Source: Ruminococcaceae bacterium HV4-5-B5C
Lineage (GTDB): Bacteria; Bacillota; Clostridia; Oscillospirales; Acutalibacteraceae
Direction of reading: 5' to 3'
Assembly (NCBI GenBank): GCA_900184925.1
Contig: FXYJ02000004.1
Span: 248,001 to 312,000, forward strand
DNA: 64,000 nt
The position numbers were made by a program, and so were the translations under genes. Positions 34,614 through 44,627 of the stretch are shown here, in pieces (the stretch's first letter is position 1; each line of letters begins with the position of its first letter). The notes under the pieces were generated by a model. That model was not told the DNA's origin and ran no database searches. It worked only from the letters and a program-made list of their open reading frames with translations.

Positions 34614-35327
34614 TCAGTTTTTGTGTTTTACGCTAACTTTCTTCTCGGTTCCGTTTTTCAGACGTATAATATTTGCTTTGTGCTTATAAATCAGAAGAGC
34701 TGCAAAGAAACAAGCAAATCCAGTCACAACGGCAATATAGGAAACAGGAAGCTTCCCAAAACCGGAAGAACGCGTTGAATAATCATAATATGTTGTAAGG
34801 AACGCCGAGACCGGGAAAGACGCCGCCGCAAAGATGGAAGAAATTGAAATAATCTTCGAAATCAACAGCGTGATCACAAATACGGAAACGGCAAATACAA
34901 AAATCCGCCAGTCAAACACCAGCATCATCGCGGATGTGGAAAGGATTCCCTTTCCGCCGCGAAAACCGAAATAGAGCGGGTAGATGTGGCCAAGCACACA
35001 GGCAAGCCCCGCCAGAAGAGTTCCGTACTGAACAAAGTAAGAAGGCGAGGCGTTCGCGTTCACAACATACTGAAAAATCAGGCGGCCAATCAGGGAGGCC
35101 GCGACGCATTTTGCAAAGTCGAGAATTGAAGTGAAAATCGCCGCTTTTGGCCCAACTGAACGAAGAACATTCGTCATGCCCGCGTTTCCGCTCCCCATGG
35201 TGCGGATATCGGTATTGTTGCCGAAAATTTTCGTGAAAATGATGGAAGAACTCACGCTCCCGAGAAGATAGCCGAGCACGACGGCCGCCACTGCAGGCAG
35301 CACAAAAATCTGAAGAGAATGACCCAC
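34614..35327 (-). CDS. plsY: Glycerol-3-phosphate acyltransferase PlsY
   Basis: 237 residues from GTG 35327 after GGAGGG. Multi-helix membrane enzyme that uses acyl-phosphate to acylate glycerol-3-phosphate, the first step of phospholipid synthesis. Motifs: GSVSSSIIF, the substrate loop TMGSGNAGMTNVLRS, and GHIYPLYFGFRGGKG. It lies six bases after der, a common pairing. Confidence 0.95.
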   Translation of the reverse strand: MGHSLQIFVLPAVAAVVLGYLLGSVSSSIIFTKIFGNNTDIRTMGSGNAGMTNVLRSVGPKAAIFTSILDFAKCVAASLIGRLIFQYVVNANASPSYFVQYGTLLAGLACVLGHIYPLYFGFRGGKGILSTSAMMLVFDWRIFVFAVSVFVITLLISKIISISSIFAAASFPVSAFLTTYYDYSTRSSGFGKLPVSYIAVVTGFACFFAALLIYKHKANIIRLKNGTEKKVSVKHKN

Positions 35328-35333
35328 TTTTCT

Positions 35334-36665
35334 TTACCCTCCCTGTTTTTCCCCTCGTTCGCGGACGATAAAGTGAATCGGTGTTCCGACCAGCCCAAAC
35401 GTACCGCGGATCATATTTTCAAGATAACGCTGATAGGAAAAATGAAACAGTTCCTTCGAATTGACGAAAAACACAAACGTCGGCGGCTTAACGGAAGCCT
35501 GGGTCATATAGTAAATCTTCAGTCTCCGACCTTTATCCGTCGGCGGCTGGACTCGGGACGTGGCCTGTGCCAGAATCTCGTTGAGCGCGCCTGTTTTAAT
35601 GCGCGTCGCGTTTGATTCCGCCGCCTTTTTAATCGCCTCAAACAAACGGTCAATCCTCTGCCCTGATTTTGCAGATATAAACAGGATGTCCGCATAGGAC
35701 ATAAAGGAAAAATCCTGTTCCAGACGTTTGCGGTACAGAGCAAGCGTATTTTCGTTTTTCTCGACTGCATCCCACTTATTGACTGCGATTACGCAGCCTT
35801 TTCCGGCTTCGTGCGCCATCCCGGCAACCTTGGAATCCTGTTCGGTAAAGCCGACGGCGCCGTCGATCATAATAACGCAGACGTCGCTGCGCTCCACAGC
35901 CATCTGTGCGCGCAGCATACTGTAACGCTCCACAGCATCGTCAACGCGGCTTTTTCTGCGAAGCCCGGCAGTATCCACAAAAATGAATTTCCCGTACTCG
36001 TTCTCTACCGCGATATCAATGGCATCGCGCGTCGTGCCTGCCTGATTGGAAACGATGCAGCGCTCTTCGCCGCAGATGTGGTTGACTAGCGAGGATTTCC
36101 CGACGTTCGGCTTTCCGATCACGGCGACGCGAACCGCTTCGCTTTCCTGCCCTATTTCTTCGGCCGGCGGCAACAGGCCGACAACCTCGTCCAAAAGATC
36201 ACCGGTTCCATGCCCGTGGACCGAAGAAACCCGGATGGGATCGCCGAGACCGAGACTGTAAAAGTCATAGAATTCCGCAGGCGGATCGCCAACACTGTCG
36301 CATTTATTGACGCAAAGCAGAACCGGTTTTCCGCTTTTCATCAGCATAGAAGCAATTTCCGAATCCGAGGCAGTCACGCCGGAACGGATATCCGTGACGA
36401 ATACGATTACGTCTGCGGCATCGATTGCAAGCTCTGCCTGACTGCGGATATGCGAAAGAATTTCGTCGCCGCCGCGCGGCTCAATGCCCCCCGTATCGAC
36501 AATAGAGAACTCACGCCCGTCCCATTCGCATCCACCGTAAACTCTGTCGCGTGTGACGCCGGGCGTATCATCTACAATCGAGACCCGACTTCCGATCAGT
36601 TTATTGAAAAGTGTGGATTTTCCTACGTTCGGCCTTCCCACAATTGCCACGACCGGCTTCGCCAT
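35334..36665 (-). CDS. der: GTPase Der (EngA)
   Basis: 443 residues from the ATG at 36665 after AAGGAG. Tandem G domains: GRPNVGKSTLFNKL with DTGGIEP, and GKPNVGKSSLVNH with DTAGLRR. A KH-like C-terminal domain ends in PIHFIVRERG. Acts in 50S ribosomal subunit assembly. Confidence 0.97.
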   Translation of the reverse strand: MAKPVVAIVGRPNVGKSTLFNKLIGSRVSIVDDTPGVTRDRVYGGCEWDGREFSIVDTGGIEPRGGDEILSHIRSQAELAIDAADVIVFVTDIRSGVTASDSEIASMLMKSGKPVLLCVNKCDSVGDPPAEFYDFYSLGLGDPIRVSSVHGHGTGDLLDEVVGLLPPAEEIGQESEAVRVAVIGKPNVGKSSLVNHICGEERCIVSNQAGTTRDAIDIAVENEYGKFIFVDTAGLRRKSRVDDAVERYSMLRAQMAVERSDVCVIMIDGAVGFTEQDSKVAGMAHEAGKGCVIAVNKWDAVEKNENTLALYRKRLEQDFSFMSYADILFISAKSGQRIDRLFEAIKKAAESNATRIKTGALNEILAQATSRVQPPTDKGRRLKIYYMTQASVKPPTFVFFVNSKELFHFSYQRYLENMIRGTFGLVGTPIHFIVRERGEKQGG

Positions 36666-36802
36666 CCGCACCACTCCTTCCTCATTGTCCGCCCCCGGCC
36701 CATAAAAGTTACAGGGTCACCGGGACGACAGTTCCGCAAAAACGATTATCGCATGATTTTCTCCGTCCGTCAAGCACACAGCCCGGCAAAAACCTTTCCG
36801 CG

Positions 36803-36836
36803 CAAAAAAAGAAGAGAAGGATCTGCATCCTTCTCT
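36803..36836 (-). terminator. Terminator after rpmF
   Basis: AGAGAAGGAT and ATCCTTCTCT flank a four-base loop, followed on the minus strand by TCTTTTTTT. It separates rpmF from der. Confidence 0.88.
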
Positions 36837-36855
36837 GCAACTGGCGACTGCGCAA

Positions 36856-37038
36856 TCAGGCTTCTTTCTTGATAACTTCCCTGCCATTGTAATAGCCGCA
36901 ATTGCCGCATACCTTGTGCGGAGCAATCAGTTCGCCGCATTTCGGGCATTTCACCAGAGCGGGCGCGCTCAGTTTCCATACGTTGGAACGCCTTTTGTTC
37001 TGTCTTGCGCTTGACTGTTTTCTCTTCGGTACCGCCAT
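36856..37038 (-). CDS. rpmF: 50S ribosomal protein L32
   Basis: 60 residues from the ATG at 37038 after AAGGAGG. MAVPKRKQSSARQNKRRS and the zinc ribbon CPKCGELIAPHKVCGNCG are typical. It follows the DUF177 gene, the usual pairing. Confidence 0.97.
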   Translation of the reverse strand: MAVPKRKQSSARQNKRRSNVWKLSAPALVKCPKCGELIAPHKVCGNCGYYNGREVIKKEA

Positions 37039-37083
37039 GTTCAGCACCTCCTTAAAGACCCAGATTCGCTGAATAGAATCATT

Positions 37084-37581
37084 TTAATGGATCAGATTTT
37101 TTAAAACATCGAACCTCTCGTCGGCACTCTGCTTTTCGCAGCCGCAGGGGCCGTCGTTCAGGTTTTTGCCACACGTAGGGCAAATGCCTTTGCAGTCTTC
37201 CCGGCAAAGAAACTTTGTCGGAAGCTCGAGCAGGATATCCTCCCGCACCAGTTCGTCCAGCTTAAGCTGTTCGTCGCGGACTTCCACAAAGCGGTCGTCC
37301 TCGTCTTCATTCTCCAGCGAACGGACCAGAGTATGCGCAAAGGAATAGTGCAGTTGTTTGTCGACCTGTGTTGCACAACGGTCGCACGGAACAGAAAAGT
37401 CAAAAGAAGTCTTTACTGCAAGATGCGCAAAACCATCTTTTGCCGTAACGGTTCCCTGCACTTTTACCGGGGACACGAACGGATATGTGCTGTCGATTTC
37501 GACCGAAGCAAGACTCATGTCGTAATCGAAGGAAATCTCTCCGGTTTTTTCCGTAAACAGTTTCTTTAGATCAAGAATCAT
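37084..37581 (-). CDS. DUF177 (YceD) family protein
   Basis: 165 residues. The family is known by its place before rpmF and by the C-terminal motif FLCREDCKGICPTCGKNLNDGPC. YceD homologues have been linked to 23S rRNA maturation. CDRCATQVDK in the middle adds another Cys pair. Confidence 0.92.
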   Translation of the reverse strand: MILDLKKLFTEKTGEISFDYDMSLASVEIDSTYPFVSPVKVQGTVTAKDGFAHLAVKTSFDFSVPCDRCATQVDKQLHYSFAHTLVRSLENEDEDDRFVEVRDEQLKLDELVREDILLELPTKFLCREDCKGICPTCGKNLNDGPCGCEKQSADERFDVLKNLIH

Positions 37582-37680
37582 ACGATACCTATACCTCAGC
37601 GCTACAGTCTTTAATTATATCGGGTAAGCAAGGCTTTGTCAATAGAAGTCTTGATGAAATCCCGGATTTCTCCAAAAAGG

Positions 37681-37709
37681 AACCGTGCCGGTGCATTTTC
37701 GGCACGGTT
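37681..37709 (-). terminator. Terminator after the P-loop protein gene
   Basis: AACCGTGCCG and CGGCACGGTT pair perfectly over a nine-base loop; the minus strand then reads CCTTTTTGG. Confidence 0.8.
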
Positions 37710-37719
37710 CCGGTTTCAA

Positions 37720-38136
37720 TCAGACTTCGGTGGAAATTGCCTTGATATCGTCCGGCAAAACTTTGGGGTCAGCCGAAACGAGAAGGGTAATTTTAGTATC
37801 CGCAAGGACGGAAAGCTTATTCATCTTTGCAATAAACGCCGAGAGGGCCTCGATATCCTGCCCGATGATGCGAAGCGTGGAATCGACGAAAATGTCGGTT
37901 ACGTCGTAATTGCCGGCGCAGATTCCGCACAGGAATCCCCCGAGTGCTTCCACACCCTGAACTCCGTAAGAATCGATGTTCACCAGCCGCGCATCGTGAG
38001 AAATATCATAAGTAAGATGGTTGCCCTTCACAATGACTACAACATTGCCTGCGGATTTCTGGGCTGCCTCGTTTGCGTGTTCAACAAGTCTTTTGGTTTT
38101 GCCGGTTCCTTTTTGCCCAATGATAAGATTAATCAT
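37720..38136 (-). CDS. Uncharacterised P-loop protein
   Basis: 138 residues. A clear Walker A (GQKGTGKTKRLVE) opens the protein, and VTDIFVDSTLRIIG reads as a Walker B strand. ALSAFIAKMNKLSVLADTKITLLVSAD resembles the last core strands of a RecA-like or ASCE ATPase, so this is a minimal NTPase without extra domains. No named family is recognised. It is 54 bases after pgi and ends in a strong terminator. Confidence 0.75.
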   Translation of the reverse strand: MINLIIGQKGTGKTKRLVEHANEAAQKSAGNVVVIVKGNHLTYDISHDARLVNIDSYGVQGVEALGGFLCGICAGNYDVTDIFVDSTLRIIGQDIEALSAFIAKMNKLSVLADTKITLLVSADPKVLPDDIKAISTEV

Positions 38137-38190
38137 GATTTGCTCCTCCTATATTTATGATTGCCGCCAACGGCTTCCAAAAAAGCAGAG

Positions 38191-39531
38191 TCACTTTTTC
38201 AGGCGGGCTTCCAGAGCGGCTTTTTCGCCCTCATAGCCCGGCTTTCCGAGAAGGGCAAACATATTCTTCTTGTAGCTTTCCACGCCCGGCTGGTTAAACG
38301 GATTCACACCCATCAGATAGCCGGAAATTGCGCATGCTTTTTCAAAGAAATAGATCAGTTGGCCAAGGGATTTCTCCGAAAAATCGGGGACACGAAGAAC
38401 GGTATTTGGCACACCGCCGTCCGTATGAGCCAGCACGGTGCCTTCAAATGCTTTCTCATTGACGTAGGCCATCGTTTTCCCGGCAAGGAAGTTGAGGCCG
38501 TCGGCATTGTCCGCATCCTGCCCGATGACAATATCCTTCACAGGTTTGTCAAACAGCACAACCGTCTCCGTCAGGCTGCGGCGACCCTGCTGAATATACT
38601 GGCCCATGGAGTGCAGGTCGGTAGAGAAAATGCAGGAAGCTGGGAACAGCCCTTTGTTGTCTTTGCCTTCGCTTTCGCCGTAAAGCTGTTTCCACCATTC
38701 GCACATCATCTGGAACCGCGGTTCATAGCTGACGAGAATCTCGATTTCCTTACCCTTGCGGTACAGAATGTTCCGAATTGCCGCATAGCGGTAGCAGTCG
38801 TTCTTGAAAAGATCGGGGTCATCGAATTCCTTCGCCGCTTCCGCCGCTCCTTCCATCAGAGCGCTGATATCCGCACCGGCCACAGCGATCGGAAGCAGAC
38901 CCACGGCGGTCAGGACGGAGTACCGTCCTCCGACGTCGTCCGGCACAACAAACGTTTCGTAGCCTTCGCGCGTTGCAAGCTCTTTCAGAGTACCGCGCGC
39001 TTTGTCGGTTGTGCAGTAGATACGCTTCGCCGCTTCGGCCTTGCCGTATTTCTTTTCAAGCAGGCTGCGGAACACACGGAAGGCCACAGCAGGCTCCGTT
39101 GTGGTTCCGGATTTGGAAATGACATTAATGGAAACATCTTTTCCTTCACAGATTTCCACTACTTCGGAAAGAGCCGTAGAACTGATGCTGTTGCCGAGAA
39201 AATAGATATCCGGTGTATTCTTTTTCAGGGCATTGTAATTGTTGGACTTTAAAAACTCAATCGCGGCACGAGCTCCAAGGTAGGAACCGCCGATGCCGAT
39301 TACAACAAATACCTGCGTGTCGGAAGATATTTTCTTCGCCGCCGCCTGAATGCGGGAAAACTCCTGCCTGTCATAATTTTCCGGTAAATCGACCCAGCCG
39401 AGAAAATCGCTTCCGAGGCCCGTCCCTGCGTGAAGAACTTCATGCGCCGCACGGACCTGCGGGGCAATTGCCGTAAACTCGCTGTCGTCGACAAACTCTG
39501 AAAGATGCCGCCCATCAAGTAGAACTGACAT
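38191..39531 (-). CDS. pgi: Glucose-6-phosphate isomerase
   Basis: 446 residues, the short Firmicutes form. Signatures [36 protein letters not shown] and the C-terminal [18 protein letters not shown] hold the active-site residues. Converts glucose-6-phosphate and fructose-6-phosphate in glycolysis. Confidence 0.97.
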   Translation of the reverse strand: MSVLLDGRHLSEFVDDSEFTAIAPQVRAAHEVLHAGTGLGSDFLGWVDLPENYDRQEFSRIQAAAKKISSDTQVFVVIGIGGSYLGARAAIEFLKSNNYNALKKNTPDIYFLGNSISSTALSEVVEICEGKDVSINVISKSGTTTEPAVAFRVFRSLLEKKYGKAEAAKRIYCTTDKARGTLKELATREGYETFVVPDDVGGRYSVLTAVGLLPIAVAGADISALMEGAAEAAKEFDDPDLFKNDCYRYAAIRNILYRKGKEIEILVSYEPRFQMMCEWWKQLYGESEGKDNKGLFPASCIFSTDLHSMGQYIQQGRRSLTETVVLFDKPVKDIVIGQDADNADGLNFLAGKTMAYVNEKAFEGTVLAHTDGGVPNTVLRVPDFSEKSLGQLIYFFEKACAISGYLMGVNPFNQPGVESYKKNMFALLGKPGYEGEKAALEARLKK

Positions 39532-39642
39532 TATTTTTCCTCCTGATGCTGCCTTATTTGATGGTTCTATTTTACCTTATACCATGATACTTTGCAAGGA
39601 GGAAGCGGATTATTTATAATTAATTCAAATTCTTCCGAAAAT

Positions 39643-40791
39643 TCAGCAGGTCATGCACAGCTTGCTGATCAGCAGTTTTGCCACAGAAGAAAATGTGATC
39701 GGCTCCACGGAAGTTTTTGCCCGGATCGTGTATTCCTGAAGCACGCTGCCGTCAAGCGAACAGGTTACTTTTCCAAGCGCCTGCCCTTTTTTGACCGGTG
39801 CGGCAACGTCCGGATTCATGCTGACGCTGTACTTCACATTTCCGCCCTTGCCCTTTGGGACCAAAATACTGGTGCCGGAATCCACCGCTGTTTCAACCTG
39901 CTGCTGCATTCCGTTGCGAACCTCTGCGGGAGCCGTCGCCTCCTTTGGAATAACGGGGTTCGTCACGGAATAATTAGCGAACCCGTAATCCATGAGTGAC
40001 GCGGCACTTGCAAAGCGCGTTTTCGTATCCGCGCACCCAAGTACAACGGAAATAAGCTTTACGCCGTCCCGTTCTGCCGTTGCCGCCATGCAGCTTCCGG
40101 CTTTTCCGGTAGTACCGGTTTTCAGGCCTGTAATGCCCTGGTAGGTCTTTAACAGCTTGTTGGTGTTCACAAGCTGAGTCTTCCCTGCCCGCAGCGAATC
40201 CATCCACGTCTTTGTGTAGTCAAAGATTTTCGGGTGCTTGATGAGTTCACGCGACATGAGAGCCACGTCGTAGGCAGACGTCACGTGACCGTCTTCGTCA
40301 AGGCCGTAGCAGTTTTTAAACGTAGTGTCGTTCATTCCGAGCTGCTTTGCCCTCTGGTTCATCTGGGCGACAAATTCCCCTTCACTGCCCGCGACATACT
40401 CGCCGAGCACAACCGCACAGTCATTTGCACTTGCAATAACGGTTGCTTTCAGGAGATCGTCGACAGACATGGTTTCCCCTTCCTTCAGCCAGATCTGTGA
40501 ACCGCCCATCGACGAGGCGTGCTTGCTGACCGTCACCATGTCGGAGAGCCCGATCTTTCCCGAATCGAGTGCCTCCATGACAAGCAGCAGTGTCATGACC
40601 TTTGTGATAGACGCACAGGCGCGCTTTTCATGTTCATTTTTTTTCATCAGCACCTTGCCCGTCTGCGCTTCCATCAGCACGGCGGACGGTGCCTGCACCT
40701 CGTCGGCGGAAAGCGCCGACGCGCTCATCGGGAAACCCGCGGCCACAATCGCGGCCGACAAAAGGCAGGCCAAAAGTTTCTGGGACCTCAT
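39643..40791 (-). CDS. D-alanyl-D-alanine carboxypeptidase, second copy
   Basis: 382 residues from the ATG at 40791 after GGAGG. Signal peptide QKLLACLLSAAIVAAGFPM with cleavage near SASA. Motifs: SxxK (SITKVM), SxN (SANDCAV) and KTG (LKTGTTG). The C-terminal PBP5 domain is present. It shares the fold and most motifs with the enzyme at 29240-30376 but differs at SxN and in the flanking sequence, so they are paralogues, not a recent copy. This one could be the vegetative enzyme. Confidence 0.93.
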   Translation of the reverse strand: MRSQKLLACLLSAAIVAAGFPMSASALSADEVQAPSAVLMEAQTGKVLMKKNEHEKRACASITKVMTLLLVMEALDSGKIGLSDMVTVSKHASSMGGSQIWLKEGETMSVDDLLKATVIASANDCAVVLGEYVAGSEGEFVAQMNQRAKQLGMNDTTFKNCYGLDEDGHVTSAYDVALMSRELIKHPKIFDYTKTWMDSLRAGKTQLVNTNKLLKTYQGITGLKTGTTGKAGSCMAATAERDGVKLISVVLGCADTKTRFASAASLMDYGFANYSVTNPVIPKEATAPAEVRNGMQQQVETAVDSGTSILVPKGKGGNVKYSVSMNPDVAAPVKKGQALGKVTCSLDGSVLQEYTIRAKTSVEPITFSSVAKLLISKLCMTC

Positions 40792-40872
40792 ATCCGGCAC
40801 CTCCAGTTTCATACTAATTCTTATGCCGGACAGGATGGTTCTATCCACAAAAGCCGCAGAATACTTGCTGTG

Positions 40873-41268
40873 TTAATGCAAAAAGCGGTTGATAAGTGTG
40901 TCGATGCCCTGAAAAAGGAACGCAATGAGATTAAGTGCCATGCAGGTGTAAATCCAGTAGCGGAATATCTGAAATCCCCACGCCAGGCCCAGTATCTGCA
41001 TGATAATGGAAAGTGGCAGCACAACAGCCAGAGAAACCGCACTTAATATGCTTAAGAAATATCCGATATAAGTTATTTTGCCAATATCACGTATTTTGAC
41101 ATTATTAGGTGCCTGCAATTTTGTAAATGCTTTTTGAAATGGGCTATTGGCATAAAAAGCTCCAACGAATCGATGTCCACCCTTATAGTCCCTCAATTCA
41201 CAGCTTACACTGCACATTCCCCACACGCAAAAAATGCCGATGACATAAATTATGATTTTCGAAAGCAT
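40873..41268 (-). CDS. Small membrane protein of unknown function
   Basis: 131 residues. An N-terminal helix (MLSKIIIYVIGIFCVWGM) is followed by a soluble stretch (YKGGHRFVGAFYANSPFQKAFTKL), then two or three helices (IGYFLSILSAVSLAVVLPLSIIMQIL, YTCMALNLIAFLF). No family recognised. More AT-rich than its neighbours by eye. Confidence 0.62.
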   Translation of the reverse strand: MLSKIIIYVIGIFCVWGMCSVSCELRDYKGGHRFVGAFYANSPFQKAFTKLQAPNNVKIRDIGKITYIGYFLSILSAVSLAVVLPLSIIMQILGLAWGFQIFRYWIYTCMALNLIAFLFQGIDTLINRFLH

Positions 41269-41355
41269 GTTGTCTCATCTCCCATTTTCATGATACAACA
41301 ATTTTACCAGAAAAACCGGGAAACAATAAAAAAGGAGCTTTTCAGCTTCCCTTTT

Positions 41356-42117
41356 TCAAAGCTCTCTGACCGGGATTTCATGCTCCGAGAGATACCGTTT
41401 CAGCTCCGGGATCGTAATCTCCCCGAAATGAAACAGAGATGCGGCAAGCACTGCGTCGGCCTTTCCCTGCAGAAACGCGTCGAGAAAATGCTCCGGCTTC
41501 CCGGCGCCGCCCGAAGCAATGACCGGGATCGACACGCTCTGCGAAACCGCGGCGGTCAGTTCAAGGTCATACCCCGACTTTTGCCCGTCACAATCCATAC
41601 TGGTCAAAAGAATCTCGCCCGCACCGAGACGCTCGGCCTCCTTTGCCCAATTCAGCACGTCAAGGCCCGTGTCGATGCGGCCCCCGCTCCGGTAAACCGT
41701 CCAGCTGCCACTGCCCTGCCTTTTTGCGTCAATCGCACAAACGACACACTGACTTCCGAATTTCTCCGCTGCTTCGGTGATCAGCTCCGGGCGGAGGATG
41801 GCTGCGGAATTAACCGAAACTTTGTCCGCCCCGGCGCGCAGCAGGCGCGTAAAATCATCCACCGTGCGAATTCCTCCTCCGACGGTAAACGGGATGAAAA
41901 TCCGCTCTGCGACACGGCGAACCATGTCTTCCATGATTCCGCGCGCTTCCGCCGTAGCAGTGATATCAAGGAACACAAGTTCATCCGCACCCTGACGGTC
42001 ATATTCCTCCGCCGCCTGAACGGGGTCGCCTGCGTCGCGAAGATTCACAAACGAAATTCCTTTTACCACCCGCCCGCAGTTCACGTCTAGACAGGGGATG
42101 ATCCGTTTTGCATACAT
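41356..42117 (-). CDS. hisF: Imidazole glycerol phosphate synthase subunit HisF
   Basis: 253 residues. TIM barrel with the catalytic aspartates in [14 protein letters not shown] (Asp11) and [12 protein letters not shown]. Uses ammonia from HisH to make IGP and AICAR in histidine synthesis. The start follows GGAGAGGAGG and lies inside the 3' end of hisH (31-base overlap). A short hairpin follows the stop at 41330-41351. Confidence 0.97.
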   Translation of the reverse strand: MYAKRIIPCLDVNCGRVVKGISFVNLRDAGDPVQAAEEYDRQGADELVFLDITATAEARGIMEDMVRRVAERIFIPFTVGGGIRTVDDFTRLLRAGADKVSVNSAAILRPELITEAAEKFGSQCVVCAIDAKRQGSGSWTVYRSGGRIDTGLDVLNWAKEAERLGAGEILLTSMDCDGQKSGYDLELTAAVSQSVSIPVIASGGAGKPEHFLDAFLQGKADAVLAASLFHFGEITIPELKRYLSEHEIPVREL

Positions 42118-42740
42118 GGGGAATCCTCCTCTCCGATCCGGGCGGCAAAATTACGCAGCATCTGCAGACCCGCTCTCCCGCTCTTTTCCGGGTGGAACTG
42201 CGTAGCAAAAAGATTTCCGCGCCTCACGGAAGCGTCGATCGTCACGCCGTACCGAGCCGTCGCCGTGACAACACCGCGATCTTCCGCTTGTAAATAATAA
42301 GAATGGACAAAATAAGCATAAGGGTGCTCTTCGAGTCCCTGAAAAAGTCCGCCCCGGTCCGCAAGATCAAGTGAATTCCACCCGATGTGCGGAATTTTCA
42401 GCCCCGGTGCATCCGGAATACGGCGGATGCGTCCTTTTAAAACGCCGAGCCCCGGAACGCCGGGGGCCTCTTCACTCTCTTCAAACAGCATCTGCAGGCC
42501 GAGGCATATGCCGAGGAACGGCCGACCGGAGTCAATATATTCGAGCACCGGACGCATCAACCCGGACCTTCTCAGGCATCCCATCGCATCACCAAACGCC
42601 CCTACGCCCGGCAATACCGCGGCCGAAGCCTCCGCCAGTTTCTCCGGGTCAGAGGTAATGACCGGCTCGCGCCCGATGAACCGGAACGCCTTCACTACAC
42701 TCTGCAGGTTTCCGGCCCCATAATCAAGAACGGCTATCAC
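42087..42740 (-). CDS. hisH: Imidazole glycerol phosphate synthase subunit HisH
   Basis: 217 residues from GTG 42740, seven bases after GGAGG. Class I glutamine amidotransferase with the nucleophile Cys in [15 protein letters not shown] and His/Glu in [10 protein letters not shown]. Supplies ammonia to HisF. No other his genes are next to this pair. Confidence 0.96.
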   Translation of the reverse strand: MIAVLDYGAGNLQSVVKAFRFIGREPVITSDPEKLAEASAAVLPGVGAFGDAMGCLRRSGLMRPVLEYIDSGRPFLGICLGLQMLFEESEEAPGVPGLGVLKGRIRRIPDAPGLKIPHIGWNSLDLADRGGLFQGLEEHPYAYFVHSYYLQAEDRGVVTATARYGVTIDASVRRGNLFATQFHPEKSGRAGLQMLRNFAARIGEEDSPCMQNGSSPV

Positions 42741-42834
42741 AGTTTCGCCTCCTGCACTTTTACGATTTATCACAGTATAGCATAAGACTGACCGGTTGGC
42801 AAACAGGGAATCCTGTATGTGCTACCGGCAATTC

Positions 42835-42863
42835 TTGACATCGGCGACTTCGGCAGGTATGAT
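42835..42863 (+). promoter_or_regulatory. Promoter of mntP
   Basis: A consensus TTGACA (42835-42840) and TATGAT (42858-42863) stand 17 bases apart, about 37 bases before the mntP start. The short leader leaves no room for a manganese riboswitch. Confidence 0.8.
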
Positions 42864-42900
42864 GTAAAGACATGTAATTTCGAAACCTCGGAGGGGTATC

Positions 42901-43491
42901 ATGGATTATTTTTCCGTTGCCGGCATCGCCGTGGGACTTTCCATGGACGCTTTGGCCGTCAGCATTACGAACGGTGCCTTAACGAAACGGGTAACGCCTC
43001 GTTTTGCACTAAAAATAGCCTTTTTCTTCGGCCTGTTCCAGTCGGTTATGCCAACAATCGGGTGGCTGATCGGGAAAGCCGGAGAATCCTTTATCAGCGC
43101 GGTCGACCACTGGGTTGCTCTGATCCTTCTCAGCTACATCGGCATCAACATGATTGTGGAATCGCGCAAGAAGAAGGGTGCCGGACTTGAATGCGTCCGG
43201 CAGGACGATATCCCCATGAAAACCCTGCTTACGCTTTCTGTTGCAACGAGCATTGATGCACTGGCCACAGGCGTTATTCTTCCCTCGGCGGTCGGTGCCT
43301 CCACCCCCGCACTCATGGCGGTCTCTGTCCTTTTGATTGGGTTGATTACGTTCATCATCTGCTTCGCCGGCGTTTACGTCGGAAAAAAATTCGGTACTCT
43401 CTGCGCCGGACGGGCGGAAATTCTGGGCGGGATCGTACTGATCGTCATCGGGCTGAAAATCTTTATCGAACACATGTTCTTCCACGGTTAA
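42901..43491 (+). CDS. mntP: Manganese efflux pump MntP
   Basis: 196 residues, six membrane helices in two inverted three-helix repeats; each repeat carries the conserved Asp motif (GLSMDALAVSI and TSIDALATGV). Exports Mn(II). The start ATG follows GGAGG. Confidence 0.94.
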   Translation: MDYFSVAGIAVGLSMDALAVSITNGALTKRVTPRFALKIAFFFGLFQSVMPTIGWLIGKAGESFISAVDHWVALILLSYIGINMIVESRKKKGAGLECVRQDDIPMKTLLTLSVATSIDALATGVILPSAVGASTPALMAVSVLLIGLITFIICFAGVYVGKKFGTLCAGRAEILGGIVLIVIGLKIFIEHMFFHG

Positions 43492-43526
43492 AAAACCGGG
43501 CTTTCCGATAACCTCACTGCTCAAAA

Positions 43527-43569
43527 ACGGAGATGCCGCAGACTTCAAATCTGCGGCATCTCCGTTTTA
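43527..43569. terminator. 16-bp bidirectional terminator
   Basis: ACGGAGATGCCGCAGA at 43527-43542 is the exact reverse complement of 43550-43565. T residues follow on both strands, so it ends mntP and the DUF1540 transcript. Confidence 0.9.
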
Positions 43570-43582
43570 AACTTATTCGCGT

Positions 43583-43915
43583 TCAGCGGCCCTCGCCCAT
43601 CTGAAATGTTGCACATTCCGTTTTGATCTGCCCGTCGTTCACCTGCGTAGTGCGGATATTGACACTGTCCGCCACACATGCTCTGTCCTGATTATAGGAA
43701 CAGTTGGCTACCTCGCAGTGAATGTCAAGGGACGGGTTGGGCGATTCATTGTCAACAGAATTCCGGGCTGCGCTTTCGGAACGGTCTTGAAAATTGGCGC
43801 AGTAGGTCTGTTTTGCATGGTTGGAATCCGGGCCTCCCACCATGATGTCGGGCCGACAGCATTTCCTTTCGCAGTTGTTCGCGCAACCGGAAACGCCGCA
43901 AGAAAGATCCGTCAT
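43583..43915 (-). CDS. DUF1540 protein (two Cys-rich repeats)
   Basis: 110 residues from the ATG at 43915 after GAGGTG. Two DUF1540 units: CGVSGCANNCERKCC with the later TYCANF, and CEVANCSYNQDRACVAD with the later TECATF. The four-Cys spacing suggests a metal site in each. Function unknown; common in spore formers. Confidence 0.9.
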   Translation of the reverse strand: MTDLSCGVSGCANNCERKCCRPDIMVGGPDSNHAKQTYCANFQDRSESAARNSVDNESPNPSLDIHCEVANCSYNQDRACVADSVNIRTTQVNDGQIKTECATFQMGEGR

Positions 43916-43985
43916 AACTGGCACCTCACTCTAAAAATATTTTCCTGACTGGAAACCTTTTTTAGTGTGTGCCGAAACGAAAACG

Positions 43986-44627
43986 CTATTCAAAATTGTG
44001 CGCGAGATGCCGGCGAACGGGGTAACCGATTGCATAAGCCGAAATGCCGCCCAGAAGTGCTTCGGGAAGTCCGTTTGTCAGGACCGCAAGCCCTAAAATT
44101 GCAGGAAGCGCACCCAGATTCTGGCCGAGCGCAGTGGCGTAACTGCTGCCGAAAAACAGGTAGATTCCGCCGAGTACGAGAACAGTATTCATAAGGCTGC
44201 CCAGCACTCCGCTGAGAGAGTAGGCCAGCACATTTTTCATATGAAGTTTTGTAAACAGCTTCAGGCATGCACCCGTCACCGTACCGACGAGAATACGCGG
44301 CACGAAACAGATAACAAGGCTCCAGAAGCTTCCTTTTGAAGCGCCAAGCGAATAAGCGGGCGTAAAAACGAATGCGATCACCGGGTTCGGAGGCATGAAA
44401 GTCCAGACAAGAAAACTGAAAAGTCCCGCAAATGCTCCCATAAGCGTACCGGCACCCGTCCCCATGACAACCGCGGTAACAATAACCGGAATCATGCCGA
44501 GGGTCGCCACCATCATGCCGATTGCCGGAAGCGAACCGAGAGGCGTAAAACAGACGACCGCTTCCAATGCAAGGAGCAGGGAAAACTGCGCAAGGCGGAC
44601 CGTATTTCTGCTGACCGATGTTCTCAT
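43986..44627 (-). CDS. ECF transporter S component
   Basis: 213 residues from the ATG at 44627 after AAAGGAG. Six hydrophobic helices; the N-terminus RLAQFSLLLALEAVVCFTP is the S-component start. Such proteins bind a vitamin and share an energising module encoded elsewhere. The substrate is unknown; the pattern PLGSLP and VWTFMPPNPVIAFVF may be compared with pantothenate- and folate-type S components. A structured leader precedes it. Confidence 0.85.
   Translation of the reverse strand: MRTSVSRNTVRLAQFSLLLALEAVVCFTPLGSLPAIGMMVATLGMIPVIVTAVVMGTGAGTLMGAFAGLFSFLVWTFMPPNPVIAFVFTPAYSLGASKGSFWSLVICFVPRILVGTVTGACLKLFTKLHMKNVLAYSLSGVLGSLMNTVLVLGGIYLFFGSSYATALGQNLGALPAILGLAVLTNGLPEALLGGISAYAIGYPVRRHLAHNFE

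Noticed and set aside
42841..42900. yybP-ykoY manganese riboswitch before mntP
   Set aside because: The promoter leaves only about 30 bases of leader, too short for this riboswitch.
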